Origin: Hippasteria phrygiana
Lineage: Eukaryota > Echinodermata > Asteroidea > Valvatida > Goniasteridae
NCBI GenBank assembly: GCA_037893225.1
Contig: JAZGUH010000359.1
Coordinates: 372,001 to 436,000, forward strand
DNA length: 64,000 bases
Direction: 5' to 3'
The notes beneath the pieces are model-generated. The model was not told the origin of the DNA. It saw nothing but the letters and a program-made list of their open reading frames with translations, and made no database searches. The position numbers and the translations under genes are program-made. Of this stretch, positions 1 through 12,000 are shown piece by piece; position 1 is the stretch's first letter; every line of letters starts with the position of its first letter.

Positions 1-49
1 TTGTTGAGTTGTAACTTAATGCATTTGTGGGTTTTTGTTTTCCTTTTAG

Positions 50-95
50 AATTATGGATTATGACACATACAGTGCACACGATGCCATTGGAAAG
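50..95 (+). CDS. C2CD5: C2CD5 exon a (first in window)
   Basis: Acceptor TTTTAG at 44-49, donor GTGAGT at 96. It reads IMDYDTYSAHDAIGK with one leading base from the previous exon. It carries the third Ca2+-binding loop of the C2 domain. Vertebrates have VLDHDTYSANDAIGK here. Confidence 0.93.
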
Positions 96-3000
96 GTGAG
101 TAATCAGACATAATGGTATTCTAAAATGAAATGAAAATTGAAAAGTTTACAGTGAAACTTTAAAGGGATCATGCATTGAGAATAGTCAGTGCAAAGATTA
201 GTATTTTGTCCATTTTTTTAATATTTTTTTTTTACACATTTCTTTAACCCTAACCCCCTAATGTTTTTTCATATGGTTCTGATAACTGCAACAATTTCAC
301 AAAAAAAACTGAAATGAGAAACCTGCTAAATACAACAAAATCCAACAGCAAATTTTGTTGGATTCTGCAGTGTACGTACCACCTACACACCAGCCTTGGC
401 ATTTTGCAGCTACCCTGCTGAATCCATCAAAATACAACAGGTATTTGTTTGTATGAGCCCTGCCAAATCCAACTATTTTTAAAAACTATAATTATGCTTC
501 CACCTTGCTAAATACGACAAAATCTAACAGGTATGATTAGCGGCTACCCTGCTGAATACTACACTATTCAACAAACCTGTAGTTTGTGTTGACTGCTAAA
601 TCAAACAAATTACAACAGCTTTTTACCATTGTTGGATTTTGTTGGGTTAGGGTTTATGTTAAAAGTGATGAAAGAGAATAAGAGATTTACGGTAGTAGTT
701 TCAGAATTATTGGCCGTACAAATTTGTATGCTGTGCAAATGTATTGTAGGCTAAACTGTGCTGCGTCCCATCGAGTCAACTCGACATTGGTAAGGAAAAA
801 GTTGAAGGAACCAAACCGTAAGATTTGTTTTACCTCTTTGTAGCAGTTATTGGGATTAATTTAGGTTTCTATGCTAATTAAAATTGACATACCTGTGAGC
901 CACAGTGTGGTGCCATTAGAGGAACAACAGCTGTGATTCCATACCTTTGTAGACAAATGTATTAAACTTTTCAAAATTTTCTTTGACTTGATTTTAATGT
1001 TAATCTCTTGACTACGGACGACGGCCATAGCTCCGGTTTGAAAAAAAGACCACTTGGCCGGTTGTCATCTATATGCACATTCCTGCGCATACTCAATCCA
1101 TTCATGTTTAAACTATATTGTTCTTGAATGGGAGTGTAGTGAATAGATGGAGCTTTTATCAAGCAAAGCTTTCATTCATTGTTTGTGTTTATGCCTGGCT
1201 GCACAGCCCGTTCTTGGCATACCAGCCCCATCAATAACAAGGGGTTAAACAGTTTACGTGGGCTCCATTAGTAGCCAGCACTTCTTCCAAACTTTGTTAT
1301 TCGGTAATATTTGTCAGAAATTAATTTAGTACTGTTCTTGAGGTCTTTTTTTTACAAGGAGTTCCACACGACAAATTAAACTGGGTATCCATTGGATGTT
1401 TCCTCTTAACAAAATTTATTCCGACTTGCCCCTCGACAGGTGTACATCGATCTGAACCCCCTACTTCTGAAGGATGGAGCATCCGAGATATCAGGCTGGC
1501 TGCCTATTTATGACACCATGCACGGGCTGAGAGGGGAGATCAGTGTGATCGTCAAGGTGGACCTCTTGGAAAATGTCAGCAAATTCAAGGAGTCTTCCTG
1601 CGGTGTCCAATTCTTTAGTTGTGAGTCTTAACCCTGTCACTGCTGGGCCTTTTAACCCCAAACACCAGTGTTAATTGGAAATATTGCAGTACTTTTTGTG
1701 GACGGAGGTTTATTGTTCGCGTCCGTAAAACCCTTGATACAACAGGGGCATGCAAACAAATTGCCATACGTAAAACACCAGCGTGCTTTTACGTGCAATG
1801 TTTTTTTTTACCGGTGCGGCATGCACTGAAAAACTTGATCGTCGAGTATCGAATATTCAAATATTCGGTCAAACCCAGTTTCAAATATTCGAATACTAAA
1901 TTCTTCGAAAGTGAACAGCCCTACCGGTTTTAAACGTACGTTTAAAATGCCTTGGGGCCTGGGTGCTTGATAATGACCCGAGCCGAAGGCAAAACTGTCT
2001 GTGTCTAAGTCAGTGTAAGGTTGAGTAATGTTGACTGGCTATCAGTCATTTTGCATTTGAATGTTCACATGATTCATCAAGTTTAAGGAGGATTGTGTTT
2101 AATAACCATCAGTTGATTATTACTCGCTCTCTGCACTGCAGGATCACCAGAGAGAAAAGTGTGTCAGAAATGTCTACTCACTGACTAGATGAAAAAAATC
2201 ATTCGAGCATTCTGGTAACCATAAAAAGTCCCATAGGATGATTCATTTGTTGTAATTAATATTTTTTTTTCAGCAAGTGGTATTCCAACATGTTACACTG
2301 TGAGTGCTGTTCACGGCTTTGTGGAGGAACTAGTGGTTAATGATGACCCTGAATACCAGGTAGGAAACAGTATGAAATACAAACACTTCACAGACTATTC
2401 AAGACTTCAGAAACTGTTACCAGAGTGTTACCAGAGTGTTACCAGAGTGTTACCAGAGTGTTACCAGAGTGTTACCAGAGTGTTACCAGAGTGTTACCAG
2501 AGTGTTACCAGAGTGTTACCAGAGTGTTACCAGAGTGTTACCAGAGTGTTACCAGAGTGTTACCAGAGTGTTACCAGAGTGTTCCCAGAGTGTTCCCAGA
2601 GTGTTCCCAGAGTGTTCCCAGAGTGTTCCCAGAGTGTTCCCAGAGTGTTCCCAGAGTGTTCCCAGAGTGTTCCCAGAGTGTTCCCAGAGTGTTCCCAACA
2701 TGTACGGTTTTAAGCTCAAATGCTCCACCAACACCATGACCTTGCACATAGTTCCGGCTTTCAAGTATTCCTACATTTCCTACTCGTTTCACCTTAGTCC
2801 TACTTTTTTCTAATTTTGTTCTTGAAATTTCTGTTTTTCCCCACTTGTTCCTACTTCATTGTCCCACAACTCCTAAAAATGAAGTCCCATTGAAAATGTT
2901 TCATAACGGGGTAACAAACTGTAATGTGAAAATCACACAAGAAAGGGCTTAGGTGCAGAAGTACTTTACTTCCAAGAGCTTAGTTGAGGATGGAGCACAA

Positions 3001-6000
3001 GTGTTGTGAGTACAGAATATGCCAAATGAGGCTTCAGATGCTATGGACATGGATGGATATCAATGAAAAACAACTCCCGAAAGCCCGCAAAAGTCCTACT
3101 TTTATCATGATTTTGTTTTTCCCTTTTTTGTTGTTAAAAATGTTGATCCTACCATTCTACTTTTTCATCTGAGTCTGATTGAAAGCCTGAGAGTCGTACC
3201 CTGTTTGCACTTTCTAAGTAAAATTCTCTGGATGCACTCGTACTTAATTGTAGTGGATTGACATGATCCGGACACCGAGAGCTTCCAATGAGGCCAGGCA
3301 ACAGCTCTTCACCAAGCTGTCTGGTGAGCTACAGAGGAAGATTGGTCTGAAGGTGCTGGAAAGAGACGGCAATGCAGTCCTAGGGTAAGTAATTAATTGC
3401 CATCATCAGGGGTGAGATTTGTCAGGATTTTTCGTCAGGATCAGAATTTGCCTGAAGGGGGTGCCTTCAGGCAAACACAAACCATAGACCCTACTTTGCT
3501 CCGGGGTCCTCGGCGACCCCCAAACGCTGTAGATTTCGTGGATTTTTTTGTTTTTGGCCAATTTCACCCCTGCATTGTGCTTGCTTTGAGCAAAACGTTC
3601 TGCATGTTTGCAAAGGCATTTATGCACCAGGCAAAGACCACCTGGCCAGTTGACTAATATAAGTGCATTCCTGCGCATACTCAATCACTTTGTTTCCACT
3701 ATATTGTCCTTGAATGAGACTGCAATGAATAAATGGAGCTTTTTCAAACAAAGCTTTCATTCACACAAAAGGGGGCTCCAAGTGCAATGAATAAGACCAC
3801 TCTATTCAGTGTGGCGCCTATTGTTTGTGTTTTACGCTTGGCTGCCCGGCCCATTCTTGGCATACCAGCACCCCATCAGTAACAGCCGGACACACGGGGT
3901 TTAAGTCCAGGTTAAAACCATACAAATTTTGCATCAAAATGGCCATGAACTTGACTTTGCTCAAAAACGAAATGTTCCTTTTCTTACAGTTACTGGCAGT
4001 GCTTTGATCTGGAAGGGGAATCGGGCATCGTAGTTCGAGGTATCGGCACGGCAGCCATGATCCATCGAACCAACCCCATGACATCCCCTCTCTCCGTCAG
4101 TCCGCCTCAGGATCAGGGTAACACAAAGGAGTAAGCGTGCATGTCTACACAAACTACCTGTCTTCAATTCCTATAGTGCTTTTGTTTTGATTTACAGTGT
4201 GATTTTCCACTTGTTCAAATATAAGAATAGCCATACAGTGTTCTCCACAAGGGGTTTTAGCAGGGCGGGCCGCCCTGCCAAAATTGTATGCCGCCCCGCT
4301 AAAGTTTTACCGCCCCTCTAAAATTTTCACCGCCCTGCTATTTTTTTCCATTGGATTCTCCACCGTCTTCACAGTTTATCTATTATAAAGTACAAAGAAG
4401 TTTACCGCACTCTGTGGAACATGAAGAGTTTGCCAGCATTAACATTCAGCAGTATTGCAGTAGCGTTTATAGTAATCGAACAGATATCTGGACGCAACGT
4501 ACGCAACATAAAAATATGCATTCACATAATAAAACTGGCCTGGTTTTAGCACATGTACGTAGCCTCTGTTAAAGCCTGAAAGAATGTATTGCAGCAATAA
4601 GCGCACGTGTATAAGGATCACTGTGCAAACCTGCATCTTGAGAAAAGGCTAGTCAAAAAGACGCGCATGCGTAGTTATAGTTTCAAAGCCGCGTTAGTGG
4701 GCAACACCGTGATTTGTAAGCAAGTGATTTCAATGTGGTATAAATACGACGTTCGTGTAAAATTGAAATAAGTGATCTTAATGTTCTTGTCGGGTGCAAA
4801 GTTGTGTGACGTTCTATGATTTGTAGAAGTATTTGCCGTACGCTAGAATTTCAGACTTTTGGGTGGCCACTTTGGAAAGTGGCCAGGAAATGCCTCAGAT
4901 TGCACCACAGAGCATCTAGAATCCAAAATTTCCCGGGGACCTTAAGCGGGCCCCAGACCCCACACCGTAAGGGCGCCGCGCTACGCGCTCGCATTGTGTC
5001 TGCCGCCCTGCTAAAATTTCAGGCCGTGGAGAACACTGCCATATTTTTGTGAGCAAATCAGGGCACTGTAACAATACCATCTTGGTGTACTAATAGTAGT
5101 GATTTAATGTTGAACCCTAGCCCTCTTCAGTGTTTTTCATAAGGCCCTGCTAAATCCAACAATTTCCAACAAAACTGAAATGAGAAGCCTGCTATTATTA
5201 CAACAAAAACCAACAGCAAATTTTGTTGGATTCTGCAGTGTACCACCTACATATACCAGCCTTGGCATTTTGCAGCTACCCTGCTGAATCCATCAAAATA
5301 CAACATGTGCGCATTGTTCTGAGCATGCGTGCATCAATTTGATGAGAATGCTCGCATAGTTCTGATGAGAATGCACGCGTAGTTCTGATGAGAATGCGCG
5401 CGTAGTTCTGATGAGAATGCGCGCGTAGTTCTGATGAGAATGCGCGCGTAGTTCTGATGAGAATGCGCGCGTAGTTCTGATGAGAATGCGCGCGTAGTTC
5501 TGATGAGAATGCGCGCGTAGTTCTGATGAGAATGCGCGCGTAGTTCTGATGAGAATGCGCGCGTAGTTCTGATGAGAATGCGCGCGTAGTTCTGAGCATG
5601 CTCACGACTGGTGAGAACAATGGAAGGGATCGGTATGTCTGCTCCCACCACGCGTCTCGAAAGTCTCCCATTGGACGGATATTTTACACAGATAATTTTC
5701 ATAGGTACCACCATTTGCATACCGAATTTCACAGCAATTTTTTACTCTTTGACAAAGATCCTAAGGATTGGAGGGGAGGGGGGTGTGGAATCAGGAATGT
5801 CATCTGGGGAGAGGGTAGATAAATGTTTGTAGGGGCTGCCTTGTTGAGCCCAAAATGCTCTGAACAAAGTTGTTGTAACAACAAGGCGTCTTTCTTGTGC
5901 AGATTTTCTCTCACAGAAGATGTGCCCGATGGTTCTCCAGCGTTCACCCAGCAGCTCTCCCAACCTGCCCCTCGGTCACCCTCTAAGATTGCCCCCTGCC

Positions 6001-9000
6001 GCCACTCATCAGACTCTGACCTGTCCATAGCCCATGTCGGTAAGCTTATTGCTTCTTTTAAAGGTAAATGAAAACTTGTCAAACCACAAGGGAAACTGAC
6101 TCGGTAATTTTCAATGAATTTTCAAAGTGATCAAGGAAAACTGGCAGGATCAGGATTTGAACCTGCGACCTCCGGAATACCGTACCGGCACTCTACCAAC
6201 TGAGCTATCTTGCCCTATGTTGGCGGTCTCCCCTGTGGTTTATTTGACAATATTATAAGTCGTATCCTCATTGAGTGATCACCACAATGTCTCTTCCCGG
6301 GTTGGGGTGTGATCCCTGGCTATACAGCATTATGGGTTTATGACTTCTGACTAGCGCCCCCTAACAAAGACACTGACTATTTGGGAGACCGCCAACATAG
6401 GGCAAGATGGCACAGTTGGTAGAGCGCCGATACGGTATTCCCGAGGTCGCCGGTTCAAAACCCGCTCCTGCCAGTTTTCTTCGTTCACTTTGAAAAAATA
6501 AATGAAAAGTTGTGTAATTGCTAATTTTCAAAATTAAACATTTTTAAAAATTAATTTCCCCCAATCTAGTGAATTTCTGTATATTTTTTCCTTCATCTGT
6601 TGGTGTGTATTTACCTGTATGTATTCTTTATTGACGTATGTTTGAGTGTTCTTGAAGGTGCTATCACTTCAAAACTAGTATCCCCCATCAAACATCTGCA
6701 TACGGATCTAGAGCAGCACTTTCGCAAGGCCATTCTACCTTGTTCCGTGACCCCCTTGTACCCTTGCTTGTAAAGTGGTTAGCATTTCACCATCAGGGCT
6801 TGTGCATGAACACAACACGGATAGCTGGAGCAGCTCACTGTTGACATTTTTATTTGAATGTCTACCTTCTTGCAGTTGGCAGTCAAGAGAGGTCAGGGAG
6901 TGGAGGTAGCGGTGGGCTAACCCAGAGATTGTCAATGTTACCGAAACCGACCCTGCCTCCTATAACTATCGACATTCTGGTAAGTTAACCCTAACCCCCT
7001 AGGCCCTTTTTGCTAGCAACCATCCTCAATCCTCCAAAATCCTCTGATTGCCCTACTAAAAAAAATGCATTCATCCTCAATCCTCCAAAATCACCCAAAT
7101 TGTGTATACTTGCCTTCATAATGAAGGGTACCCATTGCCTCAATCCTCCAAAATCCTGCAGCTCGTGCACAGTACATGTATATGACCTAGTGTACCAATA
7201 CATGGACTGTTTCTACCTGCAGTACTACTGGATATGTGTGTATGTACAATGTACAGTACTGTGTCAAACAGATTGAGTACTTACCTTGGTAAATAAATAA
7301 ATAAAAATAAAAAAATTTAATAGATCCATTCCAGTATAAACCTATGCCAAACCAATCCTTCAATATCATCTCGGGCCGAATGACCATTGTACCCTTAACC
7401 CTAACAGCCCAAGCCTTTTTACTAGAATCCTTCCCTAACCACACAAACTCCAACACTGTGTAGTAAACCAATGGCACATTCTTTGTACTTAGACAAAATC
7501 AGGGCATCAAGTCCCATGCAAAGTGATGGTGCCAAGGCTCTACAGTACCCAATCACACAAAATTCAACACAAAGGGGTGTTTGATTTTGGCAGGTTAGGG
7601 AAGGTTAGGGTTAATCCTCCAAAATCCTTTCTTCTTCAAATGCCATTCACCCTCATTCCTCCAAAATCCTCCTTTTTTGGAAACGCCATTCAGCCTCAAT
7701 CCTCCAAAATCCTCCAAAACTGCACAGAGGATTTTGGAGGATTGAGGAGGGTTAGGGTTAAAGGCAGGCTTCATCGGTGTTCTATACCCGTACTCAAGTG
7801 CTTTTCCTGTACTCACACTGATCAAAATGTACACAGCTATAACTAGGGGCTTTATCAAATTTACTAGAATGGATTCGGAGTAATTTAATTTTGTCTGAAA
7901 GTGGTATCAATTGCAGTACTGCTGTTTTTTGCGGTACCAGCATTAACGCCCAGCTGGCTCGTATAATGAGCTCATTCTCTACAGGTCAGTGTACACAAGC
8001 GTGTGTAGTCCTCTAGTGGTGCTGGTACTTTAATACATACAGTGGGAGTAAAAAAAAACTAAACACTTTTAAAATTGTCCATAGTTTTATTCTGTAGCAA
8101 TATAGATAAGATATTTTCATATGTACTTTTAAAGTAACTCTTCCTGCTTGTTTTGGTGACATTTTTACCGGATTAGTTTTCATGCATGACTGCACAGGAG
8201 ACAATTAAGGGGGTCGGGTGAAATCTGAGTTGCGCCAACTGGTCAGGGCTGGATAAGAAAGAGACAATTTAAAAGAACACAACCATTGTCTAACAAAGAG
8301 ACAAAAAGAATTTCATTAGCTTTTAAACTTCGTGTTTATTTTAAACATTTAAATTAAATTAAAAAGGCAATTAAATTCCTCAACATGGCCACCATCTTGT
8401 TCAATGTACAGCTGGGCTCGGCGCATCATTCCTGCAACAGCACGGCGAATCATCTCCCTGTCTTGTCTGAGAATGTAAATTTCACGAGTTATCCCTTCCT
8501 GGAGGTCAACCAGATTTGCTGGAGGAGTGGTGAAAACCCGAGCTTTCAGATATCCCCATAAAAAGTAGTCAAGAGGGGTCAGATCAGGAGATCTTGGGGG
8601 CCACTCCACTGGTTGATTCAAGGCAATGACCAGTTGGCGCAACTCAGATTTCACCCGATCCCCTTAATTGTCTCCTGTGCAGTCATGCATGAAAACTAAT
8701 CCAGTAAAAATGTCACCAAAAGAAGCAGGAAGGGTTACTCTAAAAGTACATATTGCTACAGAATAAAACTATGGCCAATTTTAAAAGTATATATTTTTTT
8801 TACTCACACTGTATATTAATCATAAGTTTTTCTGTTTCCCCCAAGGAATATCCATTTTTCACTATCAAGAAGTTTCCTCCTGGGTTCTTGGTGCACTTGG
8901 GGGGAGTGGTCACTGCACGGTCAGTCAAACTGCTGGACAGAATCCACAATCCAGGTAAATTTTAATAGCTTCTTCGCTGTACTAAAATTTGAGGGCAAGG

Positions 9001-12000
9001 TAGCTCAGTTGGTAAAGTGCTGATATGAAGTTCCAAAATTGGCAAGTTCAAATCCCGCTCATATGATATTAGCTTGCATTGCAAATAATCCTAATAGCTA
9101 TTACGGCATTATGGGTTTATGATTTCTGATTCTGATTCCCCTCAACAAAGATATTGGCAAATTAGGAGACTTCCAACAGAGGACAGGGTAGTTCAGATGG
9201 TAGAGCACTGGTACTGTGTTCAGGGGGGTCACGGGTTCAAATCCGTTTGGTTTCTATATGATAACAAATTCTACGGGTAGAATTTGTTATCGTTTGGAAA
9301 CCAAATATGTTCACTCTTAAAAAACTAATTTTGTCTTGGTTGTTTCTGTAATGATATTATTTTATCATCAAGCAGTCCACAAGGGAAACTGACAATTTGA
9401 ATCAGTTTTCAAAGTGAACCAAGAAAACTGGCAGGAGTGGGATTAGAACCTGTGATTAATCCAGATTAATTCAGTTCAATCAATGACACTTCTAAAGCAC
9501 CAAAATCAAAAGTTTGCTCTAAAGTGCCGGGACACAGAGTGCAGAATAATGAAGGTACATGTACGCCTCAGGTGAGCTTATAGGAGTGTCTTGAATGTAT
9601 GCAATGACCTGGTGTCTCTGATGTATTGTGGGAGCTTGTTCCAGATTCTGGGACCATATACAGAGATTGCTCTATCAGGAAAACAGGGTTCCCACGGGTC
9701 GTGGAAAATCCTGGAAAATCCTGGAAAAAAAAGTTGTCCTGGAAAGTCATGGAAAAGTTATGGAAAATTGAGAAGTCATGAAAATCAAGTGTACATAGTG
9801 CATCTGTTTTTATTAAAGTGGGTGGATCGGATGGCTGTAAGGGGAGAGGAGGCCATTATTAATTAAAACTTATTTTCAAAAGCTAACAAATGGTTAGCCC
9901 AACATCAGCGGTCCATCAGTATCATAATACCAAACAACTTTTCTCTGCAAAATGGCGTTAAATGTCATGGAAATTGTCATATTTTAGTCCTGGAAAGTCC
10001 TGGAAAAGTCATGGAATTTGGTTTTCAGATTTCTGTGGGAACCCTGTAAAAGAAACACAATGGGTTCTGGGTTCAACATTACTTTAACATCACTCTACCA
10101 ACTGAGCTTGTTTTTGCGTTTTTGTTTATCCATTTTGTCTTTGTTCATGGGGAGGAGAGGGGGGGGGGGCACTAGTCAGAAACCCATTATGCCATGTAGC
10201 AGAGATCATGCCCCAACTTTAAGATATTGACAACCTGGGAAGTGGCAATGAGGGGATAACTTAACCCTAACCTCCCCAAATCCTCCAAAATCCTCTTTGC
10301 CAAATGGAGGAATTTGGAGGATTCCACTTTACTTGACAACGACAGCACACCTGGTGCCATCATTTCACAGGATGATTGAGACTACTATTAACTTACAGTC
10401 TAGTAAGGTATTTCATAATAATTCATAATTTTGTTTGCAGGATTACCAATTGCGTATCATAAACCCATACATAATGCTGTAAAGCCAGGGATCATGATGT
10501 TATTTTCTGGACTTGTTTTTTTCCCAGATGAACCAGAGACGAGGGATGCATGGTGGTTAGAGATACGAACGGAGATCAGATCCCATGCAACTAGCATGGG
10601 CTGTCATGCTGTCCTAGCTTACAAAGAAACCACCAGTATTTGGTGAGTTTGGGCAACCCTTCATTCTTTCCATACTCGGATCGGGGGGACAATTTCACGG
10701 CGATGCTAAGCATGAAAAGTCTACCTTGGTAAATACAGGATTACCAACCAAATTTGGATGTGAAGTGTATTTTATAGAGACAGTGAAAATCCGTTCGAAA
10801 ATTTTGCATTTTCCGTTCTGCAATTTTGTAAATTCCGTTTTTTCCCGTTTTTTTTTTTATTTGAAGCCTTCTGAATAGAATTACCTCCCCGATGAGTAAA
10901 CGGTACGTATTAAAAATTGGTAAAATTACTAACCTGAAAGCGTCCCCAAATAGGCCCGAGGCTTTGGGGGCCTATGAGCTGTCTTATGCAGTCGCCCAAT
11001 CATTACGTCCCTCCCAAAAAGAAATTTCCAGAAGTGAACAGTTAATAAACAACTGATTCTGAATGATTTTGGACGGGCAGTTTTCAATTTTGACGAGCAC
11101 AGCGGGCATTAGAGAGATGAAATAAAATCTTCGCTGCGTGAAATGTTCACAGGAGTAGCATGTGCACGCACGCGCATTTAAATCACATCCAGTAACAGGA
11201 GGTTTCACCCTCTGTCAGCTTGGCATGATTTGGGCCACGAATCCGACCGCTGGTAATTGCGCCTGTTCCCACATCAAGGTATTCATTCTGCCTCAGCATA
11301 CTCAGCGGAATCGGATGAAATCGAGTCAGGCCCCAATTGCGTGACTGGCCCAAATTTCTAAATGAATCAGTGTTTGCGTGGTAGGCCTACTGTGTATACT
11401 GTCATGTACACCGGCTGGAGTTTACGTTGCGTGATTAACGGTATGCTGCTTTGTAATTTTAACGCGATTCTTCTGTTATTTAAAAAAGCTTATCAGTACA
11501 TTTTTATAATACTTAATTGAATTTAATATGATTCTCATTCAATCTTATTTTGAAATGCATTTTCCGTTTTTTCCCGTTCAAAATCTTTAATTCTGTTTTT
11601 GACACTTGATTCCGCGATTCCGTCCGTGATTCTGCGATCGCGGATTTTCACTGTCTCTGTGTATCACTTGTGGCTGGCATTCAGCTGCTGCTTTCTTAGC
11701 ATGAAAATCCCATGGCTTTTTGGCTGGTAACCTGTTTTAACTAATCAAGACCTTTTGGTGCTAAGCAAATGTTTGTGCTTAGCAGCTCCGTAAAATTGGC
11801 CCCAGGTCTCATGCTTCTAGCATGTAATTTCATGATGAAGTTTTTTTATGGAAGTTTGTCCTAAATAAGGCCGAAAGCTACTCGATGTAAGTATCTACAA
11901 AAGGAAAAAGAATCAAAGATACAAGAGGTAGGAATTAATATTCCTCTTGAAGCAGGAAAGATCGTAAGATGAAGGGAAACATGCACCAGGCAAAGAATTC

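Noticed and set aside
244..662. Interstitial telomere from the CCCTAA/TTAGGG runs
   Set aside because: Only one or two telomere-like words at each element end, always beside TTAA; not a tandem TTAGGG tract.
2300..2813. Several overlapping open frames reading LPECYQSV repeats
   Set aside because: They run through the 11-bp minisatellite and are open in all frames; only the conserved part up to 2359 is exon.
5320..5600. CTGATGAG in each minisatellite unit suggested hammerhead ribozymes
   Set aside because: No GAAA box and no stem II sequence follows, so the core is absent.
5320..5600. Regular direct repeats resembling a CRISPR array
   Set aside because: Units are head-to-tail without unique spacers, and the DNA is eukaryotic.
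6142..6473. Functional tRNA genes (also at 16.3, 21.2 and 50.3 kb)
   Set aside because: Mismatched acceptor or anticodon stems, odd loop sequence, shared flanking body and tail: repeat elements, not tRNA genes.
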